This document shows positions 26,124 to 36,182 of a DNA stretch of 36,182 nt, piece by piece. Source of the stretch: Caulobacteraceae bacterium. GTDB lineage: Bacteria > Pseudomonadota > Alphaproteobacteria > Caulobacterales > Caulobacteraceae. A model generated the notes under the pieces. The model was given only the letters and a program-made list of their open reading frames with translations. It searched no databases and was not told the origin of the DNA. The first letter of the stretch is position 1, and each line of letters begins with the position of its first letter. Position numbers and translations under genes: made by a program. The stretch is from contig JANXTX010000392.1 of the NCBI GenBank assembly GCA_025352165.1, forward strand, positions 1 to 36,182. Reading direction: 5' to 3'.

Positions 26124-27572
26124 TCAGCGGTGGATGTCGACGTCCCGCTGCCGCATCCGCGTCCGCACGGTGTAGACGCCATCGCCGCTGAGGATTCCGC
26201 CGCGGGCGAACAGCCGGCCGCCCTGCCAGTTCGACAGGCCGAGTTCCGGCCGATTGAAGGCATACTGACCGTCGACCCATCGGGTGAATCCGTCGCCGAC
26301 GAAAGCGGCGTCGACGGATGCGTAGAAGCGCGCGTGCGAAGCGGTATCCTCGGCGATCAGCGACGCGACAAAGCGTGGACTATGCTGATTGAACAGGGCG
26401 ATCGCCTCGTCGAGGTCGTCCACGACGACGAGTGTCGCCTCGGGAATGTCGTCCCATTCCCATTCGCGCCCCAGATCGAGACTATCGTGCGCCTCGACCG
26501 TAACCCCTTGAAATGGCGATAGCGTCCGCCCCGTCAGATGAAGGCGGGCGCCAAGGCCTCGACGCTCTCCGGCGCGCCTCAGGGCGTCAAGGAATAGCGG
26601 TTCCAGGTCCGCGAGGCGCTCGCGAACAATGCAGCAGACGTTGAGCGTGTTGCAGACCTTGCGGTCGAGCGAATGATAGACCGCCGCCGCGAACCTCGCC
26701 GCGTTCGCGCTTGCGTCGATCATCAGCCAGGCGCCGCCGGTTCCGTGCAGGCTGACGGGCGTGCCGGTCTGGCGAGCTACCGCGCCCAGCTGGGCGACCG
26801 CGGCGCCCGACCCACGCGCTACCGCCAGAGCCAGGCGCGGATCGGCGAACAGCGCCCACCCCGAGGCGTGCGCCGGGCTTTCGAGGAGTGTCACGGCGCC
26901 AGACGGCAGCCCCGAGGCGGCGAGGGCGGGGGTGAGCGCAAGAAGGGACATCGCCCGCGCCGTGCCCAGCGCGTCGGCTCCGATCCGGAAGACCACCGAA
27001 TTGCCGCCCCGGATGACCCCGGCCGCGTCGGCGAAGACGTTCGGCCGCCCCTCGAACACGAATCCGACCACACCCAGTGGCGCGGTGACCTGTTCAACCA
27101 TCCAACCATCATGTTCGACCGATTCGACCAGACGCTCGCGTCCCGGCGGAGCGTCGCGCCAGGCTCGCAGCCCGGCGACCATGTCCGCCCGCATTTTTTC
27201 ATCGGCGATCAGCCGCGTCGTCGAGCGCCCCCGCGCGCGGGCTGATGAGACATCCTCGGCGTTGGCCGCGGCGATCGAATTCCAAACCGCATCGGATTCC
27301 AACAGGGCGGCGAAGCTGTCGAAGAAGCGGGTGATCTGCGGATCGCTGACCTTGGCAACCTGCGCGAAGCTGTCGACCGCGCGGGTCACCGCAGACGCCG
27401 CTAGCTCATGAACCGCTTGCGGTACATGCAGCAGGGCGCCGGTTTCCTGCACCACGATGAGCCGGTCGCCGGGCGCGAAGGCCGCGGCGATATCCGCCGG
27501 GACGCGCGTGACCTTGTCGCCGCCGTAGACGATCGCCATTCCAGGCGTGAGAGCTGTGAGACGGTTAGTCAT
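26124..27572 (-). CDS. Glutamate-5-semialdehyde dehydrogenase-like (ProA family), extended N-terminus
   Basis: APLGVVGFVFEGRPNVFADAAGVIRGGNSVVFRIG; DRKVCNTLNVCCI (catalytic Cys); DAAFVGDGFTRWVDGQYAFNRPELGLS; ATG at 27572. Confidence 0.75.
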   Translation of the reverse strand: MTNRLTALTPGMAIVYGGDKVTRVPADIAAAFAPGDRLIVVQETGALLHVPQAVHELAASAVTRAVDSFAQVAKVSDPQITRFFDSFAALLESDAVWNSIAAANAEDVSSARARGRSTTRLIADEKMRADMVAGLRAWRDAPPGRERLVESVEHDGWMVEQVTAPLGVVGFVFEGRPNVFADAAGVIRGGNSVVFRIGADALGTARAMSLLALTPALAASGLPSGAVTLLESPAHASGWALFADPRLALAVARGSGAAVAQLGAVARQTGTPVSLHGTGGAWLMIDASANAARFAAAVYHSLDRKVCNTLNVCCIVRERLADLEPLFLDALRRAGERRGLGARLHLTGRTLSPFQGVTVEAHDSLDLGREWEWDDIPEATLVVVDDLDEAIALFNQHSPRFVASLIAEDTASHARFYASVDAAFVGDGFTRWVDGQYAFNRPELGLSNWQGGRLFARGGILSGDGVYTVRTRMRQRDVDIHR

Positions 27573-27686
27573 GCGCGGGCTGTAGCCAAATCCCGCGCGC
27601 GCGCCCACTGAATCTTGCGGTGGCCGGGCTTGGCGAGCCTCGCCCGAACCGGTTACACCGGCTGCTTCGGAATCAGGAGCTCACCC

Positions 27687-28799
27687 ATGAAAACCCGCGC
27701 CGCCGTTGCCTGGAAATCCGGCGAACCCCTGACGATCGAGACCGTCGACCTCGAAGGCCCCCGCGCGGGCGAGGTTCTGGTGGAGATGAAGGCGACGGGC
27801 ATTTGCCATACAGACGAATTCACCCGCTCGGGCGGCGATCCCGAGGGCTTGTTTCCAGCTATCCTGGGCCATGAGGGCGCGGGCATCGTGCTGGAAGTTG
27901 GCGCGGGCGTCACGACGGTGAAGCCGGGCGATCACGTCATCCCGCTGTACACGCCGGAGTGCCGTCAGTGTAAGTCGTGCCTGTCGCGCCGCACCAACTT
28001 GTGCACCGCCATTCGAGGGACGCAGGGCCAGGGGCTAATGCCCGACGGCACCAGCCGCTTCTCGATCGGCGGCAAGCCGATCTTCCACTACATGGGCTGC
28101 TCGACCTTCGCCAATCACACCGTGCTGCCCGAGATCGCTCTGGCCAAGGTTCGCGAAGACGCCCCGTTCGACAAGATCTGCTATATCGGCTGCGGTGTGA
28201 CTACAGGTGTCGGGGCGGCGATCTGGACGGCCAAGGTCTGGCCGGGCGCTAACGTCGCGGTGTTCGGGCTCGGCGGCATCGGGTTGAACGTTCTTCAGGG
28301 CGCGCGCATGGCCGGCGCCGACAAGATCATCGGCATCGATCTCAATCCGGCCCGCCTGGAAATGGCCCGAAAGTTCGGCATGACCCACTTCGTCAACCCC
28401 GACGAGATCGGCCGGGACAAGGTCGTGCAGGCGGTCATCGACCTGACCGGCGGGGGCGCGGACTTTTCCTTCGAGTGCATCGGCAATGTCCACACCATGC
28501 GCCAGGCGCTGGAGTGCTGCCATCGTGGCTGGGGCGAGAGCATCATCATCGGCGTCGCCGGCGCCGGCCAGGAAATCTCGACGCGACCCTTCCAGCTGGT
28601 CACTGGCCGGGTGTGGAAGGGCACGGCGTTCGGCGGTGCGCGCGGCCGCACCGATGTGCCGAAAATCGTCGACTGGTACATGGAAGGAAAGATCGAGATC
28701 GACAGCCTGATCACTCACATCCTTCCGCTGGAGGATATCAACAAGGGCTTCGATCTGATGCACGCCGGCGAGAGCATCCGCTCCGTCGTCGTCTTCTAG
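27687..28799 (+). CDS. frmA: S-(hydroxymethyl)glutathione dehydrogenase / class III alcohol dehydrogenase
   Basis: [22 protein letters not shown]...[61 protein letters not shown]. Confidence 0.95.
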   Translation: MKTRAAVAWKSGEPLTIETVDLEGPRAGEVLVEMKATGICHTDEFTRSGGDPEGLFPAILGHEGAGIVLEVGAGVTTVKPGDHVIPLYTPECRQCKSCLSRRTNLCTAIRGTQGQGLMPDGTSRFSIGGKPIFHYMGCSTFANHTVLPEIALAKVREDAPFDKICYIGCGVTTGVGAAIWTAKVWPGANVAVFGLGGIGLNVLQGARMAGADKIIGIDLNPARLEMARKFGMTHFVNPDEIGRDKVVQAVIDLTGGGADFSFECIGNVHTMRQALECCHRGWGESIIIGVAGAGQEISTRPFQLVTGRVWKGTAFGGARGRTDVPKIVDWYMEGKIEIDSLITHILPLEDINKGFDLMHAGESIRSVVVF

Positions 28800-28809
28800 G
28801 CACGCTTTC

Positions 28810-30741
28810 ATGTTCAGGCGGTGGCATGGTCTGGCGGTGGCGATGGCGAGCATCATTGTTTGCCAGTCCAGCGCCGGGGCCAGCCCGCGCGACGTCTTGT
28901 CCAGCGACATTCCGGACGACTTCAAGCTCAACGAGCGCGCCTACGACTATGTGAAGCGCGACGTGATGATCCCGATGCGGGATGGCGTGAAGCTGCACAC
29001 GGTGATCGTGATCCCCAAGGGGCGCGCGCATTTGCCGATCCTGCTGGATCGGACGCCTTATGACGCCTCCAAGCTGACCGGCAAGACGATCAGTCCCCAC
29101 ATGGCGGCCATACTGCCCAGGGACTTCGCCGAACTGGCCGCGGCCGGCTACATCATTGTCGCCCAGGATGTTCGCGGCAAGTTCGGATCAGAGGGCGTCT
29201 ACGTCAATGAGCGGCCTTTGCGCGGCCCGCTTAATACCGGTGACATCGATCACGCGACCGACGCCTGGGACACCATCGACTGGCTGGTAAAGAACGTCTC
29301 GCAGTCCAACGGCAAGGTCGGCATGATCGGGGTGTCGTATGACGGGATGATGGTGCTGATGGCGCTGTCGGATCCGCACCCGGCGCTGAAGGCCGCCGTT
29401 CCGATCAACCCCGTCGCCGACACCTGGCTGAACGACGACGACTTCCACGGCGGCGCGTTTCGCCTGATCGGCTTCGACTATTACTTCGAGCAGGACTCGG
29501 TGAAGGGCGACGGCGGCAACCTCGTTCGCGGCGGCATCGACGACTACGATGTATACCTCAAGGCGGGTTCGGCCTGGGATTTCGCCAGGGCCACCGGTGT
29601 CGACAAACTGCCGTTTCCAGCCCGCATGGCGCAACATCCGGCCTACGATGACTTCTGGAAGGCTCAGGCGCTTGAGACGATCCTGCCGCGCCATACCCTC
29701 ACCGTGCCAACGCTCTACGTCGCGGGCCAATGGGACCAGGAGGACAGCTTCGGCGCCATCGGCGTCTATGCGGCGGCCCGCTCCAGCGATCCCGAGCATC
29801 ATCGAGACTTTCTGGTCCTCGGTCCATGGAATCACGGCGGCAGCGAGGAGGATGGCTCAAAGCTGGGAGCGCTGACCTTCGACGGGGATACCGCGGAACA
29901 TTTCCGCCAGAAGATCCTGCTGCCATTTCTCGACGCACGGCTGAAGGATAGCGGCCGCACATCGACCCTGGCGCCAGTGACCGTCTACGAGACCGGCGCC
30001 AACGCCTGGCGCACCTACGACAGCTGGCCGCGCAGCTGCGCCACCGGCTGCCCGGAAACCTCGCGCCAGCTTTGGCTGCAACCAGGGGGCGGTCTGGGGT
30101 TCGAGAAGCCGGGAGGCGCTGAGCACGGTGTCGACTATGTCTCCAATCCGGCCAAGCCCGTGCCCTACCGGTCCCGTCCGATCCGCCCGACCTATGTCGA
30201 TGACTCGACCTGGGACCGGTGGCTGGTCGATGATCAGCGTGAGTTTTCGTCGAGGCCCGATGTCGTCAGCTGGACCAGCGATGTGCTCACCGATCCGGTG
30301 CGGATTGCCGGAGCGCCGGCCGTGCATCTGCGCGCGTCAACCTCCGGCGCCGACGCCGACTGGGTGGTCAAGCTGATCGACGTCTATCCGGATGAGGTCC
30401 CGATCGAACCCGCGCTGGGCGGCTATCAGCTGATGATCGCGGCTGACATCTTCCGCGGCCGCTATCGGGAGAGCTTCTCCGCCCCAAAACCGATCACGCC
30501 CGGCAAGGTGGAAACCTTCGCCTTCAATCTACCCAACGCCAGCCACGTCTTCCTGCCCGGACACCGCATTATGGTGCAGGTCCAGTCGAGCTGGTTCCCG
30601 CTCTACGACCGCAATCCGCAGACCTGGGTCGACAATATCTTTTTCGCGAAACCTGGCGACTATCGCTCCGCAACCGAGCATATCATCGATGCCGGATCGG
30701 ACTCGACCTATCTGGATCTGCCGGTCGTCGCTGGCCCCTGA
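28810..30741 (+). CDS. CocE/NonD family hydrolase (X-Pro dipeptidyl-peptidase S15-like)
   Basis: MIPMRDGVKLHTVIVIPKG...LDRTPYDA...GYIIVAQDVRGKFGSEG...GKVGMIGVSYDGMMVLMAL. Confidence 0.93.
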   Translation: MFRRWHGLAVAMASIIVCQSSAGASPRDVLSSDIPDDFKLNERAYDYVKRDVMIPMRDGVKLHTVIVIPKGRAHLPILLDRTPYDASKLTGKTISPHMAAILPRDFAELAAAGYIIVAQDVRGKFGSEGVYVNERPLRGPLNTGDIDHATDAWDTIDWLVKNVSQSNGKVGMIGVSYDGMMVLMALSDPHPALKAAVPINPVADTWLNDDDFHGGAFRLIGFDYYFEQDSVKGDGGNLVRGGIDDYDVYLKAGSAWDFARATGVDKLPFPARMAQHPAYDDFWKAQALETILPRHTLTVPTLYVAGQWDQEDSFGAIGVYAAARSSDPEHHRDFLVLGPWNHGGSEEDGSKLGALTFDGDTAEHFRQKILLPFLDARLKDSGRTSTLAPVTVYETGANAWRTYDSWPRSCATGCPETSRQLWLQPGGGLGFEKPGGAEHGVDYVSNPAKPVPYRSRPIRPTYVDDSTWDRWLVDDQREFSSRPDVVSWTSDVLTDPVRIAGAPAVHLRASTSGADADWVVKLIDVYPDEVPIEPALGGYQLMIAADIFRGRYRESFSAPKPITPGKVETFAFNLPNASHVFLPGHRIMVQVQSSWFPLYDRNPQTWVDNIFFAKPGDYRSATEHIIDAGSDSTYLDLPVVAGP

Positions 30742-30755
30742 AGCCGGGACGCCGA

Positions 30756-31340
30756 TCACTTCTCGGCCAAAAGCGTGTCGATCACCGCCTTCGCGTCTGC
30801 GCCCGACCAGTCGGCGCCGCCTTCCAGCCTCGCGCGTTCCACGCCCTTGCGGTCATAGAGGATGGTGGTGGGCATGCCCTCGGCGGGCGGCGTCAGGGCG
30901 AAGGCGATCGTGTAGGTGGGCTCGGTGTAGAACGTCAGCGGAGGATTGCGGCCGATGAACGCCTTGCCGGCTATCTCGTCCGCGCCTTTTCCAACGCTGA
31001 TTGGTACGATGACTACGGCTTTGTCGCGGTAGGCGGCCGCGAGCCTGGCGAGACTGGGAATCTCGCCTTTGCACGGTGCGCACCAGTTGGCCCAGATGTT
31101 GACGAGCGTCACCTTGCCCTTGAATTCCGCCAGAGTGTGCGGCTTGCCGTCGGCGTCGGTGAACGTGGTCCCTGGCGCCGGCGCGGGAGAACTGCTGACC
31201 ACGAGAGCGGCCATGGCGCCATGCGCGTTGGACTTCAGGTCACCCTTTGTGTTGGAACAGCCAGCTAGCATGTATAGAACCGCCGCTGCCCCGGCGAGGG
31301 CGATCGGACGTGCGCGCGAGACGCTGAGGGCTTTACTCAT
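30756..31340 (-). CDS. TlpA-like thioredoxin-family lipoprotein
   Basis: LYMLAGCSN lipobox; FKGKVTLVNIWANWCAPCKGEIPSLARL. Confidence 0.93.
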   Translation of the reverse strand: MSKALSVSRARPIALAGAAAVLYMLAGCSNTKGDLKSNAHGAMAALVVSSSPAPAPGTTFTDADGKPHTLAEFKGKVTLVNIWANWCAPCKGEIPSLARLAAAYRDKAVVIVPISVGKGADEIAGKAFIGRNPPLTFYTEPTYTIAFALTPPAEGMPTTILYDRKGVERARLEGGADWSGADAKAVIDTLLAEK

Positions 31341-31356
31341 ATGAGCAGTGACTCCA

Positions 31357-32757
31357 ATGGTCGATGACACCGGGAAGGCCGGTCATTCTCTATGGGGCGG
31401 GCGGTTCTCCGCCAAGCCCGCTGACCTGATGCAGGCGATCAACGTTTCGATCGGCTTCGACAAACGGCTGTCTTCGGAAGATCTTGCCGGCTCACGCGCG
31501 CACGCCGCGATGCTGGCCGCCGCCGGGATCATCCCCGCCGCTGACGAGGCCGCCATCCAGGGCGGGCTCGACACGATCGATGGCGAAATATCGGCGGGGA
31601 CATTCCCGTTCCGCGACGCCTTTGAGGACATTCATATGAATGTCGAGGCGCGGCTGTCCGAGCTGATCGGCCCCGCGTCTGGACGCTTGCATACCGCGCG
31701 GTCGCGAAACGATCAGGTCGCGCTCGACTTCCGACTCTGGGTACGCGCCGCATGCGACCGGACCGAGGCCCAGTTGCGGGGCTTGCAGGCGGCGCTTGTT
31801 GAAAAGGCGGATCGTCACGCCGGCACCCTGATGCCGGGCTTCACCCATCTGCAATCAGCCCAGCCGGTGACGTTTGGGCATCATCTGATGGCCTATGTCG
31901 AGATGTTCGGCCGCGACGCATCCCGTTTCCAAGACGCGCGCGCGCGCATGAACGAGTGCCCGCTCGGCGCCGCGGCGCTGGCGGGGACTTCCTTTCCGAT
32001 CGACCGTGTAGCGACGGCTCGCGCGCTGGGCTTCGATCGTCCGACCGCCAATTCGCTCGACAGCGTCTCTGCCCGTGATTACGCGCAGGAGGCGCTGAGC
32101 GCGGCCACCATCTGCGCCACGCACCTTTCGCGGCTGGCCGAAGAGATCGTATTGTGGACCACGTCGCAGTTCGGTTTCGTCAAGTTGTCGGACGCCTACA
32201 CTACCGGCTCGTCGATCATGCCGCAGAAGCGCAACGCCGACGCCGCCGAACTGGTCCGCGCCAAGGCGTCGCGCATCCTGGGCTCGCTGGTCAGCCTGAG
32301 CGGTGTGATGAAGGGATTGCCGCTGGCCTATGGCAAGGACATGCAGGAGGACAAGGTTCCGACCTTCGAGGCGTTCGACGCGCTGGGACTTTCCCTCGCC
32401 GCGATGACCGGGATGATCGATGACCTGGCAGCCCAGGAAGCTGCGATGGCCGCCGCCGCCGGCTCCGGCCATGCCACCGCGACGGACCTCGCCGATTGGC
32501 TGGTGCGCACGCTGGGAATGCCGTTCCGCGAGGCCCATCACGTTGCCGGCTCAGCCGTCAAACGCGCCGATGAACTGGACTGCGGCCTTGCCGATCTGGC
32601 GATTGCCGATCTTCAGCGCCTTGAACCGCGCATAACGATGGACATCTACGCAGTGCTGACGCCAGAAGCGTCGGTAGCGAGTCGGGATAGCTATGGCGGT
32701 ACAGCGCCCGTCCGGGTTCGCGAACAGGTTTCGCGCTGGAAGGACCTCCTCAAATGA
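31357..32757 (+). CDS. argH: Argininosuccinate lyase
   Basis: [60 protein letters not shown]. Confidence 0.97.
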   Translation: MVDDTGKAGHSLWGGRFSAKPADLMQAINVSIGFDKRLSSEDLAGSRAHAAMLAAAGIIPAADEAAIQGGLDTIDGEISAGTFPFRDAFEDIHMNVEARLSELIGPASGRLHTARSRNDQVALDFRLWVRAACDRTEAQLRGLQAALVEKADRHAGTLMPGFTHLQSAQPVTFGHHLMAYVEMFGRDASRFQDARARMNECPLGAAALAGTSFPIDRVATARALGFDRPTANSLDSVSARDYAQEALSAATICATHLSRLAEEIVLWTTSQFGFVKLSDAYTTGSSIMPQKRNADAAELVRAKASRILGSLVSLSGVMKGLPLAYGKDMQEDKVPTFEAFDALGLSLAAMTGMIDDLAAQEAAMAAAAGSGHATATDLADWLVRTLGMPFREAHHVAGSAVKRADELDCGLADLAIADLQRLEPRITMDIYAVLTPEASVASRDSYGGTAPVRVREQVSRWKDLLK

Positions 32758-33092
32758 ATGTTCCCGTTCCGACCGGCCGTTTCACCCTGGCCATGATCAT
32801 CCTGGGCGCCATCGCCCTGAGCGGTTGCGGCAAGGTGGGAACCCTCGATCAGCCCGCCCCGCTGTACGGCGCCAAGGCCAAGGCGGACTATCAGGCCCGC
32901 AAGGCCGCCGAAGCCGCCGCCCAGGCGCAGAAAAAGGACGACGGCGAGCCGGAAGTCTTGCCGGACGTCAAATACGACCCCAACGCCGACCCCTCGTCGC
33001 AACGCTACCAGCCGATCCAGGGCACCAATCCCGCGCCGAACGCACCGGGACCGCCGGGCGCGCTGCCTGATCCCTTCAATCGCCCGGGATGA
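32754..33092 (+). CDS. Small lipoprotein (LptM/YifL-like) between argH and lysA
   Basis: [20 protein letters not shown] lipobox and proline-rich tail; overlaps argH and lysA. Confidence 0.8.
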   Translation: MNVPVPTGRFTLAMIILGAIALSGCGKVGTLDQPAPLYGAKAKADYQARKAAEAAAQAQKKDDGEPEVLPDVKYDPNADPSSQRYQPIQGTNPAPNAPGPPGALPDPFNRPG

Positions 33093-34375
33093 ACCATTTC
33101 GAGTTGCGTGATGGCGGGCTGTACTGCGAGGGCGTGTCCCTCGTACGTCTTGCCGAGGCTGTCGGCACGCCGGCCTATGTCTATTCGACCGCGACACTGC
33201 AGCGGCACTATGCGGTATTCTCAGGCGCGCTGAAGTCTCACGCGTCGCTGGGCTCGCCGCTGGTCGCCTACGCGGTAAAGGCGAATTCGAACCTTTCCGT
33301 CCTGCGAACGCTGGCCGCGCTTGGCGCCGGGGCCGACACTGTTTCCGAGGGAGAGATTCGCCGGGCGATCGCCGCCGGCATTCCGCCCGATCGCATCGTC
33401 TTTTCTGGCGTGGGCAAGACCGCCGCCGAACTGGCCTACGCCATCGAGACGGGCGTGGCGCATATCAACGTCGAGTCGGAGCCGGAACTGGACCTGCTTG
33501 CCGCGATAGCCGCGGCGCACGGGGCGCGGCCCAGCGTGGTGATCCGCGTTAATCCAGATGTCGGCGCCGGCGGCCACGTAAAGATCTCCACGGGCAAGTC
33601 GGAGAGCAAGTTCGGAGTGTCGCTGGCTGAGGCCGAGCGTCTCTACGCCAAGGCGGCGACCCAGCCATCGCTGCGCGCGGTCGGCGTCGCCTGTCACATC
33701 GGCAGCCAGATCGTCGATCTTACCCCGCTTGAGTCGGCCTTTGGCCTGATGCGGGCCCTGGTCGGCCGTTTGCGGGCGAGCGGGTTATCCGTCGAACGGC
33801 TTGATCTGGGCGGCGGCCTGGGCGTCCCGTATTTCAACCAGCCAGATCCGCCGCCGCCGGAGGCGTTCGCGGCGATGGCGGCGCGGGCTGTCGGCGGACT
33901 CGACGTGCAACTCACCTTCGAGCCCGGACGCGTAATCGCGGCCAACGCCGGCGTGCTCCTCGCGCGGGTGCTGCATGTCAACGCGCGCCCGGACGGCCGG
34001 CGTTTCCTGGTGCTCGATGCGGCCATGAACGACCTCGTGCGGCCGGCGATGTACGATGCCTACCATGACATACGGCCGGTCGCGCCGCGCGATGGCGAGC
34101 CCCAGACATACGACGTTGTCGGTCCGGTCTGTGAGACCGGCGACACCTTCACCCGCGAGCGACTCTTGCCGCCCCTTGCTGCCGGCGATCTGGTCGCGTT
34201 CATGTCGGCGGGGGCCTACGGCGCCGTGATGTCGAGCGAATACAATACCCGCCCCCTGGTCCCCGAGGTGCTGGTCAACGGTGAAGCCTTCGCGGTGGTG
34301 CGTCCCCGACCGACCTATGATGAGATCCTGGCCCGCGAGCCCCTGGCTCCGTGGCTCGTCTCCCCGAAATCCTGA
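33089..34375 (+). CDS. lysA: Diaminopimelate decarboxylase
   Basis: TPAYVYSTATLQRHYAVFSGAL...LVAYAVKANSNLSVLRTLAALGAGADTVSEGEI; LDLGGGLGVPY; GPVCETGDTF. Confidence 0.97.
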   Translation: MNHFELRDGGLYCEGVSLVRLAEAVGTPAYVYSTATLQRHYAVFSGALKSHASLGSPLVAYAVKANSNLSVLRTLAALGAGADTVSEGEIRRAIAAGIPPDRIVFSGVGKTAAELAYAIETGVAHINVESEPELDLLAAIAAAHGARPSVVIRVNPDVGAGGHVKISTGKSESKFGVSLAEAERLYAKAATQPSLRAVGVACHIGSQIVDLTPLESAFGLMRALVGRLRASGLSVERLDLGGGLGVPYFNQPDPPPPEAFAAMAARAVGGLDVQLTFEPGRVIAANAGVLLARVLHVNARPDGRRFLVLDAAMNDLVRPAMYDAYHDIRPVAPRDGEPQTYDVVGPVCETGDTFTRERLLPPLAAGDLVAFMSAGAYGAVMSSEYNTRPLVPEVLVNGEAFAVVRPRPTYDEILAREPLAPWLVSPKS

Positions 34376-34464
34376 TCAGCATCTGGCGCCGGTTTGGCAA
34401 AAATTGGTGGGCGAGAGAGTTTGTAAATAAATCGACCCCATCGAAGCTTTTTGAGTTTAGCGGC

Positions 34465-34613
34465 CCTTCTCCCCTTGCGGGAGAAGGTGGCCGAAGGCCG
34501 GATGAGGGGTCGCACAGAAGGCGCTGATTACCGTCAGCAGGTCATCCGGATATTCAGCGCGACCCCTCATCCGACCCGCGACGCGGGCCACCTTCTCCCG
34601 CAAGGGGAGAAGG
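34465..34613. repeat. Long palindromic intergenic repeat (REP/MITE-like)
   Basis: 23-bp perfect inverted terminal arms CCTTCTCCCCTTGCGGGAGAAGG (34465-34487) and CCTTCTCCCGCAAGGGGAGAAGG (34591-34613); inner arms GATGAGGGGTCGC (34501-34513) and GCGACCCCTCATC (34559-34571). Confidence 0.9.
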
Positions 34614-34874
34614 ATTCTTTGCACGATCATTTTGATTTTTTCACAAGTTCAGCCGCCCACGGTCCAAAGCCGCCGCACCAATAATTTGTTACCAGCCCGC
34701 GGACGATCGTTTGGTCAAAGAATCTGATGGCCCGGTCAGCCTTCTTTTCAGACCGATGGAGACGCGATATGAGCGACTCTATCGGGCCGACGCGGGCGCC
34801 CGAATCCAGACGGGTGTCCGTCCAAGTCCCGCTCCTTGACGGTCCCGCCGGTTGGCGGCGAAGGAGCGCGTGAG

Positions 34875-36182
34875 ATGTCTCAATCCGACAACACTATTCC
34901 GGCGGTAAGCCCCAGCTTTGGTGAAGCGGCGCGGCTATGGCTGAAGGTCGGCCTGATCTCGTTTGGAGGACCCGCCGCGCAGATCTCGATCCTGCATGAG
35001 GAACTGGTCGAGCGCCGGCGGTGGGTGGATGAGCGAGGGTTCCTCACCGCGCTCAACTTCTGCATGTTGCTGCCGGGTCCCGAGGCGCAGCAGCTGGCGA
35101 CCTATATGGGTCTGAAGCTGCACGGCTGGCGCGGCGCCCTCGTCGCGGGGGCGTTGTTTGTCCTGCCTGGCGCGGCGGTGCTGTTCGCGCTGGCCTGGCT
35201 GGCGGCGGCGCAAGGCTCGTGGCCGCCGCTGCAGGCGATGTTCAAGGGCATGCTGCCGATCGTCGTGGCCCTGATCGCCGTTGCGGTCGCGCGGATCGGC
35301 TCTCGCACACTGAAGTCGCCGGCCGCGTGGAGCCTGGCGCTCGCCGCCTTCATCGGTCTGGCGGTGCTGAAGATCGCCTTCCCCTGGATCGTCGCGGGCG
35401 CGCTCATGCTGGGGGTCGTTGCCGATCGCTTCGGTCTGACGATCGCTCCGCGGGCACACGCGGTGGATGGTGCGTCGGCGCAGCCTCCGGCCAACTGGCC
35501 GCGCATCGCCGCGCGCTTCGCCGGACTGACGGCTCTGTTCGCTTTGCTTTGGGCAGTTCCGGTAGGTCTCGCCCTGGCCGCCGCCGGGCCAAGGCCGTTC
35601 GCGGATGTGGCGATTTTCTTTACCCAGGCCGCGTTCGTCACCTTCGGCGGCGCCTATGCCGTATTGCCGTTCGTCGCTCAGGGCGCGGTCGAGCACTATG
35701 GCTGGCTGTCCAGGCCCGAGATGGTGCACGGCCTCGCGCTGGCCGAGACCACGCCCGGCCCGCTGATCCTCGTCACCCAGTATGTGGGCTTCTTCGCGGG
35801 CTGGAACGCGGCGCTTGCCGGGCACGCGGGCGGTCTCTCTCCACTGGCGGCGGGCGCCATCGCCGCCGCCCTGACGACCTGGGTGACCTTCCTGCCGTGC
35901 TTCTATTTCGTGTTGGTCGGCGCGCCACTGGTCGAGCGCCTGGCCGCCGATCGAAGGGCCCAGGCCGCGCTTTCCGCGGTGACGGCGGCGATCGTCGGAG
36001 TCATCGCCACCCTCGCGGTGCTGATTGCCGGCGAGGCCTTCCTGCCGCATGGCAAGCCGGATCCGCTGGCGGTGGTGATAGCGGTTGCCGCCTTTGTCGC
36101 GGCCAGGCAATTCAAGGTCGGCGCGGCCTGGCTCGTCGCCGCGGGAGCGATAACCGGACTGGCGCGGCTCTGGCTGCCGGGG
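34875..36182 (+). CDS. chrA: Chromate transporter ChrA (truncated by window edge)
   Basis: Open frame to the last base: FGEAARLWLKVGLISFGGPAAQISILHEELVERRRWVDERGFLTALNFCMLLPGPEAQQLATYMG; second half FVTFGGAYAVLPFVAQGAVEHYGWL. Confidence 0.95.
   Translation, partial: MSQSDNTIPAVSPSFGEAARLWLKVGLISFGGPAAQISILHEELVERRRWVDERGFLTALNFCMLLPGPEAQQLATYMGLKLHGWRGALVAGALFVLPGAAVLFALAWLAAAQGSWPPLQAMFKGMLPIVVALIAVAVARIGSRTLKSPAAWSLALAAFIGLAVLKIAFPWIVAGALMLGVVADRFGLTIAPRAHAVDGASAQPPANWPRIAARFAGLTALFALLWAVPVGLALAAAGPRPFADVAIFFTQAAFVTFGGAYAVLPFVAQGAVEHYGWLSRPEMVHGLALAETTPGPLILVTQYVGFFAGWNAALAGHAGGLSPLAAGAIAAALTTWVTFLPCFYFVLVGAPLVERLAADRRAQAALSAVTAAIVGVIATLAVLIAGEAFLPHGKPDPLAVVIAVAAFVAARQFKVGAAWLVAAGAITGLARLWLPG

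Noticed and set aside
34769-34873. 34-codon ORF (MSDSIGPTRAPESRRVSVQVPLLDG...) directly upstream of chrA as a leader peptide
   Set aside because: Plausible start and stop but no recognisable regulatory features or homology; not enough to call.
34935-36110. 391-aa minus-strand ORF opposite chrA
   Set aside because: Arg/Gln/Gly-rich shadow of the clearly transmembrane chrA frame, which is open to the window end.

Overview
Window from a GC-rich alphaproteobacterium (Caulobacterales-like; taxonomy inferred from gene content only). About 1-15.3 kb is a complete type III-A (Csm) CRISPR-Cas locus transcribed leftwards: cas6, an NE0113-family CARF gene, cas10 (HD and GGDD intact), csm2, csm3, csm4, csm5, a CARF gene with a RelE-like tail, a TIGR02710-type CARF-HEPN gene, a toxin-antitoxin islet (PIN-like pair, HigA remnant, BrnTA), then cas2, cas1, a degenerate cas1-like gene, a second cas2, a leader and the array, which runs off the left edge. 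The most unusual points are: (1) a duplicated adaptation module, cas2-cas1-cas1'-cas2', in which the second Cas1-like protein keeps an N-terminal Cas1-like domain but has no recognisable catalytic E/H/D motifs; (2) a Csm5 carrying a C-terminal Tudor/SH3-like extension resembling the RNAP-binding C-terminus of UvrD/PcrA; (3) three different CARF proteins in one operon; (4) toxin-antitoxin genes between the interference and adaptation modules; (5) an ACAAGCTTGT palindrome that recurs three times, only inside the CRISPR locus, including a 20-bp perfect palindrome just upstream of cas6. The rest is mostly chromosomal: dnaG (preceded by fourteen 11-bp tandem repeats), rpoD, hicAB, a metallophosphoesterase/cupredoxin/ECF sigma/anti-sigma operon with an ECF-like promoter, a beta-lactamase-family hydrolase, a PEBP protein, metK, a proA-like gene, frmA/adhC, a CocE-type hydrolase, a TlpA-type thioredoxin, argH-lipoprotein-lysA, a palindromic intergenic repeat and a truncated chrA. 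All family calls come from reading motifs; no database search was run.
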